Part shown: positions 1 through 5,105 of the stretch, in pieces
Layout: each line of letters opens with the position of its first letter
Position numbering within the stretch: position 1 is the first letter of the stretch
Notes under the pieces: model-generated
The model's database searches: none
What the model was told of the DNA's origin: nothing
Seen by the model: only the letters and a program-made list of their open reading frames with translations
Assembly (NCBI GenBank): GCA_900771425.1
Contig: CAAGNV010000031.1
Location: 1 to 6,502 of the forward strand
Reading direction: 5' to 3'
Source of the DNA: Bacteroidaceae bacterium
GTDB taxonomy: Bacteria > Bacteroidota > Bacteroidia > Bacteroidales > Bacteroidaceae
DNA length: 6,502 nucleotides
Position numbers and translations under genes: made by a program

Positions 1-586
1 ACTCCTTGAACAGTTCATGTTCGCTCTGTATGTACTCCTCGAAGTCGTGGTAATCATCGGATGTGATGGTCTCAACATAGAGGTGGAAATCCTTAATGCC
101 ATCAATCTCCCTCTTGTAAGCCTCATACCTCTTTAACTTTTTGAGGGTAGGCTTATAGATGTTGTACGAATTTTCTGCCATCTTGTGCTCGTTGAGGTAT
201 TGCTCAAAGCGATCAATGAAGGTTGGAGTGGAACGCTTCTGTTCCACCTCCGGGAACACACAGCGGTTCACTACTTCTCGTACCCAAACAGCATCAGCCG
301 TTTCGGCATCGTACTCATCTGTTAACTTGGTGATGATGTCGGTGACAAGAGTATTGACCTTCTTCTTGTCAGCAGAAGACAGTTTCCTTGTCTTGCCATA
401 ACCATGGATGTCGTTATCCCAAAACTCACTCATGACAAGGATGTCCGTTCTCACTTTGAGATCGAGATTCTTGTCACGCATACGAAAACACAGATATGCG
501 TTTCCCTCGCTCCCTAAATTATTAAAGAGCGGACTCTGCTCAGCGACCTTGCGCTTGCAATCTGTTAAATAAGTTGTAATTTTCAT
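1..586 (-). CDS. Tyrosine recombinase/integrase, N-terminal part (cut by window edge)
   Basis: An open frame on the minus strand starts at the ATG at 586-584 and runs 195 codons to the window edge without a stop; the rest lies to the left. I read it from the sequence as MKITTYLTDCKRKVAEQ and onward. Residues about 29-60 (AYLCFRMRD, then VRTDILVMSEFWDN) resemble the Arm-type DNA-binding domain at the N-terminus of Bacteroidetes phage/conjugative-transposon integrases. Residues about 120-195 (TPTFIDRFEQYL, then SYNIYKPTLKKLKRY) resemble the helical SAM-like core-binding domain. The catalytic domain with its R-H-R-Y residues would be outside the window, so activity cannot be judged. Enzymes of this family cut and rejoin DNA at att sites through a tyrosine-DNA intermediate. 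The gene points out of the window, so any element it moves probably lies to the left. The family call rests on residue patterns only; the subfamily is unknown. Confidence 0.85.
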   Translation of the reverse strand, partial: MKITTYLTDCKRKVAEQSPLFNNLGSEGNAYLCFRMRDKNLDLKVRTDILVMSEFWDNDIHGYGKTRKLSSADKKKVNTLVTDIITKLTDEYDAETADAVWVREVVNRCVFPEVEQKRSTPTFIDRFEQYLNEHKMAENSYNIYKPTLKKLKRYEAYKREIDGIKDFHLYVETITSDDYHDFEEYIQSEHELFKE

Positions 587-614
587 TTTTATCTTGCGCT
601 TAAAATTTTCGCCG

Positions 615-622
615 CAAAGATA
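615..622 (-). promoter_or_regulatory. Candidate -7 element proximal to the integrase gene
   Basis: On the minus strand this reads TATCTTTG, a match to the Bacteroidetes -7 consensus TAnnTTTG, 28 nt before the integrase ATG. I see no good TTTG about 19-21 nt further upstream. It may be weak, need an activator, or be chance in AT-rich DNA. If real, the integrase would have a short-leader promoter in addition to the distal one at 989-1020. Confidence 0.3.
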
Positions 623-719
623 AAAACTATTCCCGAGAATGTTCCCCTATATCCTAAACTAATCGCTCTCTCGTTAAGATAGTTTAAGATTCTATTTTTG
701 CCGATTCTTGCCTTATTTT

Positions 720-760
720 CAGTTGTTTACACGAACGAATCTCCAAATCTCTAACAACTG
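720..760. repeat. 8-bp inverted repeat in the integrase upstream region
   Basis: CAGTTGTT at 720-727 is matched by AACAACTG at 753-760, with 25 nt between. On the minus strand it would be an RNA stem with a long loop, without a following T-run, so it does not look like a terminator. Its position upstream of an integrase makes a recombinase- or regulator-binding site possible, but nothing in the sequence decides this. Confidence 0.4.
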
Positions 761-784
761 ATTTGAGCCTAATTTTGAGTACCC

Positions 785-984
785 AGAGCCCACGCCGTAT
801 ATGTAGCTACGATACGGCGTGAACCGCATGCAGACATCTACACACTGGCGGGCGTTGCCTTGTCATTCATCCTTCCGTTTTTGAAATTTACCAGATTTCG
901 TTATAAAGGATGAAAGCGCGGAACGCTCTCTTGGTTATTGTGGCTGTCATTTGACACATGAAATGCCAAAAGTTCCACATAAAC
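785..984 (-). ncRNA. Structured leader or small RNA upstream of the integrase
   Basis: Transcription from the strong minus-strand promoter at 989-1020 would begin near 983-985 and cross this stretch before reaching the integrase start about 400 nt later. The RNA could form several stems in order: CATTT/AAATG (961-965 with 948-952); a short GCG-rich stem (924-927 with 915-918); a 9-bp stem AAGGATGAA/TTCATCCTT (906-914 with 866-874) enclosing a smaller GAAAT/ATTTC stem; and a perfect 10-bp stem, CACGCCGTAT at 791-800 with 812-821, with an 11-nt loop. No T-run follows any stem, so I see no terminator and read-through into the integrase is likely. Three short overlapping ORFs also lie here (starts at 870, 866 and 829; 10, 19 and 36 codons). 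It does not match tRNA, rRNA or another RNA I can name. Whether it acts as leader, sRNA or peptide-coding RNA is open. Confidence 0.4.
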
Positions 985-988
985 GTTG

Positions 989-1020
989 CAAATATACAAA
1001 CTTTTATTGAACAATCAAAA
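989..1020 (-). promoter_or_regulatory. Strong Bacteroidetes-type promoter reading toward the integrase
   Basis: On the minus strand TTTTG (1020-1016) is followed after exactly 19 nt by TATATTTG (996-989). This fits the Bacteroidetes primary sigma-factor pattern (-33 TTTG, -7 TAnnTTTG) at both boxes with the usual spacing. The predicted start is near 983-985. The next ORF of any length downstream is the integrase, about 400 nt away, so the product begins with a long leader. It is the best promoter match I find in the window. Confidence 0.65.
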
Positions 1021-1143
1021 TAAATTAAAAGAAAAGTTTTTACTATTTTGTAAATATACTAAGTGAGGGAACAAATACAAAATTAACGTTTGCATCTATA
1101 CTCGTAATACACTCTATACTACTATATGTCCACATGTATTCAT

Positions 1144-1175
1144 AAAAAAAACAGATACCACATATCGGGCACCTG
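1144..1175 (-). terminator. mtgA: Intrinsic terminator downstream of mtgA
   Basis: Read on the minus strand, CAGGTGCC (1175-1168) pairs over all 8 positions, including two G-U pairs, with GGTATCTG (1159-1152) around an 8-nt loop. Eight T follow at once (1151-1144). This is the standard form of a Rho-independent terminator. It lies about 117 nt after the mtgA stop, so it would end the mtgA transcript and separate it from the integrase leader promoter that follows. Confidence 0.7.
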
Positions 1176-1291
1176 TAATTATTTCGAGAAATGGAGTCAC
1201 CTTCAATTATTCAAGATATATTACTCAATCTGCTGTATTCTGACACTTAAAACATATTACTTAAGTAGCCACTATGCTAAACAATGTGAGT
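1176..1291. other. AT-rich 3' untranslated stretch after mtgA
   Basis: Between the mtgA stop and its terminator I see no gene. A weak 6-bp inverted repeat (ACTTAA at 1245-1250 with TTAAGT at 1261-1266) is the only structure. A 97-codon plus-strand frame crosses this stretch but runs into the antisense of mtgA and has low-complexity, AT-driven content, so I do not call it. Confidence 0.5.
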
Positions 1292-1972
1292 TTACTCTTC
1301 GTTCGGGAATGCGCCCAAGAATCCCATCTGACGTTTTATTTGTTTCTGTCGGCGGTACATATAGTTTGACGGATTACCGCTGTTCATCTTCAGTGGATTG
1401 GGGAGCGATGCTGCGATGAGTGCACATTGGTTCTGATTGAGGTCGGAAGCATGGCAACCGAAGTGCTCGAGTGCCGTTGCCTCGGCTCCGTAGATGCCGT
1501 CACCCATCTCGATAGTGTTGAGATAGACCTCCATGATGCGGTGTTTCGACCAGAATGTCTCGATGAGTATGGTGAAATAAGCCTCGAATGCCTTACGTGT
1601 CCATGTTGATGAAGGCCAAAGGAAGACGTTCTTTGCTGTCTGCTGACTGATGGTGCTTGCTCCGCGAACACGTCCTTCTTCACGTTCTTTCAGCGCAGTT
1701 TGAATTGCATCGAAGTCGAACCCGTTGTGCTTGAAGAAGTTTTGGTCTTCGCTTGCCCATACGGCACGTGGCAGTTCACTGGATATCTCGTCGAGCGGGA
1801 CCCACTGATGCGCCATTTTCATCGGTTTGCCGTCTTTCGTCTGCTGAATCAGGCGAATGACCATGAGTGGTGATACGGGTACTGGTACATATCGATAAAC
1901 TATGACTGCCCCGATTGATGTGCCAAGAAAGATTATTATCAGCCACATCAGTAACTTGAAGAATTTCTTCAT
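1292..1972 (-). CDS. mtgA: Monofunctional biosynthetic peptidoglycan glycosyltransferase (GT51)
   Basis: The 226-residue protein has the usual MtgA length and layout. A single N-terminal membrane segment (about residues 5-28) anchors it in the inner membrane with the catalytic part outside the cytoplasm. The GT51 motifs follow in order: EDQNFFKHNG at 75-84 with the catalytic Glu75; GASTISQQ at 104-111; RKAFE at 126-130 with the second conserved Glu130; KHRIMEVYLN at 143-152; and LPNP at 190-193. There is no transpeptidase domain, so it should polymerise lipid II into glycan strands without cross-linking them. ATG at 1972 gives the membrane anchor directly, and no clear Shine-Dalgarno is present, as is common in Bacteroidetes. 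It is transcribed alone: a 565-bp gap lies upstream and a terminator downstream. All the motifs that define the family are intact. Confidence 0.95.
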   Translation of the reverse strand: MKKFFKLLMWLIIIFLGTSIGAVIVYRYVPVPVSPLMVIRLIQQTKDGKPMKMAHQWVPLDEISSELPRAVWASEDQNFFKHNGFDFDAIQTALKEREEGRVRGASTISQQTAKNVFLWPSSTWTRKAFEAYFTILIETFWSKHRIMEVYLNTIEMGDGIYGAEATALEHFGCHASDLNQNQCALIAASLPNPLKMNSGNPSNYMYRRQKQIKRQMGFLGAFPNEE

Positions 1973-2019
1973 AAGTCTTTATTTCCTTATATATATAAAG
2001 ATGTATGATTTATTCAACA

Positions 2020-2107
2020 CATACGCTCGTGAAACCTCAAGCATACGCTCATACGGCTTTGAACATACGCTTGTGAAGCCTCGAGCATACGCTCGTGTTT
2101 ACATTGT
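2020..2107. repeat. Tandem array of four 22-bp units
   Basis: Four units start at 2020, 2042, 2064 and 2086, an exact 22-bp period. Each begins with CATACGCT; the 12-base core CATACGCTCGTG is identical in units 1 and 4, and unit 3 differs by one base. Units 1 and 3 agree at 19 of 22 positions over their full length; unit 2 and the end of unit 4 have drifted. The period is about two turns of DNA, so the cores would face the same side of the helix, as in iterons or operator arrays. The array starts 48 bp upstream of the mtgA start codon, and the unit is not a multiple of three, which argues against a coding repeat. Confidence 0.8.
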
Positions 2108-2226
2108 TGTCCTTACTGCAAATCATGTACGGCCAATCAGACAAGACAGAGAGCATCGGCGAATAACCTATTTGATTTGATTCAATCTTAAATCATTACG
2201 GCATCTTGACTATTGTATGAAACTGC

Positions 2227-2234
2227 CAAATGTA
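2227..2234 (-). promoter_or_regulatory. mtgA: Candidate -7 element for mtgA
   Basis: On the minus strand this reads TACATTTG, matching TAnnTTTG. No convincing TTTG stands 19-21 nt upstream; that position lies inside the 21-bp repeat array beginning at 2235. If used, the mtgA leader would be about 250 nt and would contain the 22-bp array. The single-box match in a moderately AT-rich region keeps confidence low. Confidence 0.35.
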
Positions 2235-2317
2235 TAGTTACTGCACCGTCGCAGTAGTTTACTACCGCGTCGGTGTAGTAAACTACTGCGACGGAGTTTA
2301 TTACTGCTACGTGCGTG
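2235..2317. repeat. Four imperfect 21-bp tandem units containing a 20-bp perfect inverted repeat
   Basis: Units run 2235-2254 (20 bp), 2255-2275, 2276-2296 and 2297-2317, sharing TAGTTTACTAC-like and GCGTCGG-like segments (for example unit 2 TAGTTTACTACCGCGTCGGT, unit 3 TAGTAAACTACTGCGACGGA). Within it, 2246-2265 and 2275-2294 are perfect reverse complements over 20 bases, separated by a 9-nt loop (CGCGTCGGT). Either strand could form a long hairpin, in DNA or RNA. Neither flank carries a T-run, so it is not a typical intrinsic terminator. It sits between the OmpA-like gene and mtgA. It could be a mobile or dispersed intergenic repeat, a regulator-binding array, or an RNA-stability element. 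Confidence 0.8.
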
Positions 2318-2465
2318 AGTCAAGAAGTCTATTGAATGATAGCATGAATGAAGCTTAGACATCACTGCTTTCTTACAATACGTTCTTTTTCTGCACGTTT
2401 TGATGCGTTCAGTTTCGATTGATTATGACCTTCAGCAAGTCCTGTACGATGCTTCGTTTATATAA
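2318..2465. other. Intergenic stretch with no recognised feature
   Basis: I find no gene, promoter match or repeat worth naming here. Together with 2098-2226, which holds only a weak TGATTT/AAATCA inverted repeat at 2173-2195, it makes up the unstructured remainder of the gap between the OmpA-like gene and mtgA. Confidence 0.5.
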
Positions 2466-2505
2466 ATAAGGTCTTCAAAGCCTGTTATGACCTTAAAGAC
2501 CTTAT
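2459..2505 (-). terminator. Candidate terminator of the OmpA-like lipoprotein gene
   Basis: Read on the minus strand, ATAAGGTCTT (2505-2496) and AAGACCTTAT (2475-2466) form a perfect 10-bp stem with a 20-nt loop, followed by an AT-rich TTATATAAA. It lies 33 nt after the stop codon. A second AAGGTC in the loop allows an alternative pairing. The T-tract is broken, so termination strength is uncertain. Confidence 0.5.
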
Positions 2506-2537
2506 GTACTGTTCTGACCGCTTGGTCGTACGTCTGA

Positions 2538-3233
2538 TTACTTCAGTGTACCGTTCTCAGCAGCCTGAATCATTTCCTGTGAAGCGTAGATGTAAACTTC
2601 TACACGGCGGTTCTGCTGACGGCCGTCTGCTGTTGAGTTGTCAGCAACTGGCTGAGTTGAGCCCTTACCTTCGATAGTCTTCAGCTGCTTAGCAGTTACG
2701 CCCTGGCTCTTCAGGTAGTTAGATACTGACTGTGCGCGCTGGAGTGACAGAGGGTTGTTGATGGCATCTGTACCAGTGTTGTCAGTGTGACCAAGAATAG
2801 CAACGTCCATGTCTGGGTTTACAGTGAGGACATTTGCAGCGAACTGGTTGAGTGATGACTTAGCTGCGCTGTTGAGGTCAGCCTTGTTTGTAGCGAAGAG
2901 GATACCTGAGTCGAATGTAACCTTAACTGCCTGGAGACCGTTAGCGTCAGTGATAGTTTCTACCTGAGCATTCTTCACTGCTTCAGCAGCAGCCTTAGCC
3001 TTATCCATCTTCTTGCCGATGAGAACGCCTGCGCCGGTACCTACAGCAGCACCGATAGCAGCACCGATAGCTGTACCCTTAGTGTTGTGACCGATAAGGT
3101 TACCAACGAGAGCACCTACTGCTGCACCACCGCCACCGCCGATGAGACCGCCCTTGGTAGTGTTGTTCATGTTACATCCTGAAAGTACGACGAGTGCGCA
3201 CATTAAAACTGCAATTAACTTAGAATTCTTCAT
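2538..3233 (-). CDS. OmpA-family lipoprotein with glycine-zipper segment
   Basis: The 231-residue protein starts with a lipoprotein signal: a positive start, a hydrophobic stretch and the lipobox LSGC with Cys20 as the expected lipidated residue. Residues about 28-75 are a glycine/alanine-rich zipper (GGLIGGGGGAAVGALVGNLIG, then IGAAIGAAVGTGAGVLIG) that could insert in or pack against a membrane. Residues about 104-216 form an OmpA C-terminal-like domain with GHTDNTGTD at 148-156, LSLQRAQSV at 162-170 and NRRVEVYI at 208-215. Asp151 and Arg166 match the positions that bind diaminopimelate in characterised OmpA domains. The likely role is attaching the outer membrane to peptidoglycan, similar to Pal or YiaD-type lipoproteins. 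It is a single-gene unit, divergent from proS, with its own promoter and terminator candidates. The exact orthologue name is uncertain, so no symbol is given. Confidence 0.9.
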   Translation of the reverse strand: MKNSKLIAVLMCALVVLSGCNMNNTTKGGLIGGGGGAAVGALVGNLIGHNTKGTAIGAAIGAAVGTGAGVLIGKKMDKAKAAAEAVKNAQVETITDANGLQAVKVTFDSGILFATNKADLNSAAKSSLNQFAANVLTVNPDMDVAILGHTDNTGTDAINNPLSLQRAQSVSNYLKSQGVTAKQLKTIEGKGSTQPVADNSTADGRQQNRRVEVYIYASQEMIQAAENGTLK

Positions 3234-3282
3234 AGTTGTACGAGTTTATTTAATTGTTTGTATATAAAATTGATTTCGACTG

Positions 3283-3290
3283 CAAATATC
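3283..3290 (-). promoter_or_regulatory. Candidate -7 element for the OmpA-like gene
   Basis: On the minus strand this reads GATATTTG, one base off TAnnTTTG, with a predicted start near 3277 and a leader of about 44 nt. The upstream -33 region has no clear TTTG at the right distance, only T-rich DNA. The position and AT-rich context make it the best candidate in this intergenic region for the minus-strand gene. Confidence 0.35.
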
Positions 3291-3373
3291 GACTTTTTTC
3301 TGCACATAACACGCATAAAACAAAAGAAAAATGCAAAAAAGTCGTAAATTTATCATGAAAATAACGAATATAG

Positions 3374-3404
3374 ATTGCTATATGAGGATTTTGTTGTAAT
3401 TTTG
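3374..3404 (+). promoter_or_regulatory. proS: Candidate promoter of proS
   Basis: TAATTTTG at 3397-3404 fits TAnnTTTG. ATTG at 3374-3377 lies exactly 19 nt upstream and matches three bases of the -33 box. The start would be near 3410, giving a leader of about 95 nt. It diverges from the promoter candidate of the OmpA-like gene, about 85 bp away. Confidence 0.5.
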
Positions 3405-3504
3405 TACTCGATTTCAGGGATGACGGTGTCTGAATGGACGTACTGCCGTAATCCAAAAGCTGATTGAACGTAAACGTTATTTATATATATAGGTAATCAC
3501 ATCT

Positions 3505-4986
3505 ATGGCAACAGAATTAAAAGGGTTGACAAAACGCAGTGTCAACTATTCTCAATGGTACAACGAATTAGTAGTAAAAGCTGAATTGGCCGAACAGGCT
3601 GACGTACGCGGATGCATGGTTATCCGTCCTTACGGCTATGCTATTTGGGAAAAGATTCAGTCAGAACTCGATAAGAAATTTAAGGCAACAGGCGTCCAGA
3701 ACGCATATTTCCCACTGCTCATCCCTAAGTCGTTCCTCAGCAAAGAGGCTGAACATGTCGAGGGCTTTGCAAAGGAATGTGCCGTTGTCACTCACTATCG
3801 CCTCAAGACAAACGAGACTCACGACGGTGTCGTGGTCGATCCTGATGCAAAACTCGAGGAGGAACTCATCATCCGACCTACAAGCGAGACAATCATCTGG
3901 AACACATACAAGAACTGGGTCAAGTCGTACCGCGACCTGCCTATACTCTGCAACCAGTGGTGCAACGTAATGCGCTGGGAGATGCGTACACGACTGTTCC
4001 TCCGCACAAGCGAATTCCTCTGGCAGGAAGGCCATACTGCTCATGCTACACGCGAAGAGGCAGAAGACCGCGCCAAGATGATGCTCAAGGTATATGCCGA
4101 CTTCGCAGAACAGTACATGGCAGTTCCTGTAATCCAAGGCGTAAAGAGTGAAACCGAGCGTTTTGCCGGCGCACTCGACACATACACCATCGAAGCCATG
4201 ATGCAGGACGGCAAGGCACTGCAGTCAGGTACAAGCCACTTCCTCGGACAGAACTTCGGACGCGCATTCGACGTAACCTTCCTTAACAAGAACCAAGAGC
4301 AAGAATACGCATGGGCTACCAGCTGGGGCGTAAGTACACGACTGATGGGTGCTCTCATCATGACACACTCTGACGACAACGGACTCGTGCTTCCTCCACA
4401 CCTCGCACCAATACAGGTTGTTATCGTTCCTATTTGGAAGACAGACGAGCAACTGGAGGCAATCAACAACAAGGTGGCTCAAATTCAGGAAAAGCTCCAG
4501 GCAATGGGCATCAGCGTCAAGTACGACAATGACGACCAGAAGCGCCCTGGATTCAAGTTTGCCGACTACGAACTCAAGGGAATACCTGTACGCGTAGTAA
4601 TCGGAGCACGCGACATGGAGAACGGCACAGCCGAAATCATGCGCCGCGACACATTGGAGAAAGAGACTGTCTCACAGGAAGGCATCGAAGAATACATTCA
4701 GAAGTTGCTCGAAGACATACAGTCGAACATCTACAAGAAAGCACTCGACTACCGCAACGCACACATCTATGAGTGCGACAACTACGACGAGTTCAAGGAA
4801 AAGATAAAGGACGGAGGTTTCTTCCTGTGCCACTGGGACGGCACTCCTGAGACAGAGGCAAAGATCAAGGAAGAGACACAGGCAACCATACGATGCGTTC
4901 CTTACATGTTTGAACAAACTCCAGGAACCGACATGGTTAGTGGCAAACCAGCCAAATACCGCGTACTCATAGCCAGAGCATACTAA
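3505..4986 (+). CDS. proS: Prolyl-tRNA synthetase, archaeal/eukaryote type
   Basis: This class II synthetase of 493 residues charges tRNA-Pro with proline using ATP in the cytoplasm. It belongs to the shorter ProS type typical of archaea, eukaryotes and many Bacteroidetes: there is no inserted editing domain between motifs 2 and 3, and a C-terminal extension follows the anticodon-binding domain. Visible landmarks are motif 1 around 63-80 (GVQNAYFPLLIPKSFL), RPTSE at 124-128, motif 2 at about 157-175 (RWEMRTRLFLRTSEFLWQEG), and motif 3 at about 275-300 (GVSTRLMGALIMTHSDDNG). The anticodon-binding domain spans about 303-405. The C-terminal domain has Cys424, Cys442 and Cys464 and ends in the conserved Tyr493. 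The start is secure: an in-frame TAG lies 12 bp upstream. There is no clear Shine-Dalgarno. A hairpin and 119 bp separate it from clpC on the same strand. Confidence 0.97.
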   Translation: MATELKGLTKRSVNYSQWYNELVVKAELAEQADVRGCMVIRPYGYAIWEKIQSELDKKFKATGVQNAYFPLLIPKSFLSKEAEHVEGFAKECAVVTHYRLKTNETHDGVVVDPDAKLEEELIIRPTSETIIWNTYKNWVKSYRDLPILCNQWCNVMRWEMRTRLFLRTSEFLWQEGHTAHATREEAEDRAKMMLKVYADFAEQYMAVPVIQGVKSETERFAGALDTYTIEAMMQDGKALQSGTSHFLGQNFGRAFDVTFLNKNQEQEYAWATSWGVSTRLMGALIMTHSDDNGLVLPPHLAPIQVVIVPIWKTDEQLEAINNKVAQIQEKLQAMGISVKYDNDDQKRPGFKFADYELKGIPVRVVIGARDMENGTAEIMRRDTLEKETVSQEGIEEYIQKLLEDIQSNIYKKALDYRNAHIYECDNYDEFKEKIKDGGFFLCHWDGTPETEAKIKEETQATIRCVPYMFEQTPGTDMVSGKPAKYRVLIARAY

Positions 4987-4997
4987 ATTCATTTACC

Positions 4998-5035
4998 TTA
5001 GGGACTTATGCAACCGCCGTTGCCATAGTCCCTAA
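4998..5035 (+). terminator. Hairpin between proS and clpC, possible terminator or attenuator
   Basis: TTAGGGAC (4998-5005) pairs perfectly with GTCCCTAA (5028-5035). Inside it, TATG pairs with CATA and CAAC with GTTG across single-base bulges, closing on a CGCC loop. It begins 12 nt after the proS stop. The following sequence (CGTACTTATTTATAAC) is AT-rich but not a true T-run, so termination may be partial and clpC could be reached by read-through. Confidence 0.45.
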
Positions 5036-5105
5036 CGTACTTATTTATAACAGCAATAAGGTAGCAACGAACAAGTAAACAAGGTCAATTCAGCGCAGAC
5101 GCACA

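Noticed and set aside
159..401. 80-codon plus-strand frame
   Set aside because: It is antisense to the integrase frame, which has clear domain-like patterns; composition is a shadow of it.
945..956. Short palindrome TGTCATTTGACA near the predicted leader start
   Set aside because: Two 5-bp arms only; too short to call an operator, and its bases also take part in the leader stem.
780..985. tRNA gene as an integrase target
   Set aside because: The stems do not form a cloverleaf; there is no T-arm GTTCRA pattern with a paired acceptor stem or CCA end.
1126..1419. 97-codon plus-strand frame
   Set aside because: It begins in AT-rich noncoding DNA across the mtgA terminator and ends antisense to mtgA; no family-like pattern or promoter.
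1985..2000. AT palindrome (TTATATATATAA-like) before mtgA
   Set aside because: Simple TA alternation, imperfect at the ends, common in AT-rich leaders; not enough to call an operator.
2020..2107. CRISPR array
   Set aside because: The 22-bp units are tandem with no unique spacers of 30 bp or more, and no cas gene is in the window.
1902..2180. 92-codon plus-strand frame over the 22-bp repeats
   Set aside because: It starts antisense to mtgA and crosses a repeat whose 22-bp period shifts frame each unit; no sign of coding.
3250..3456. 68-codon minus-strand frame upstream of the OmpA-like gene
   Set aside because: It covers both divergent promoter candidates and has AT-driven composition; better explained as intergenic.
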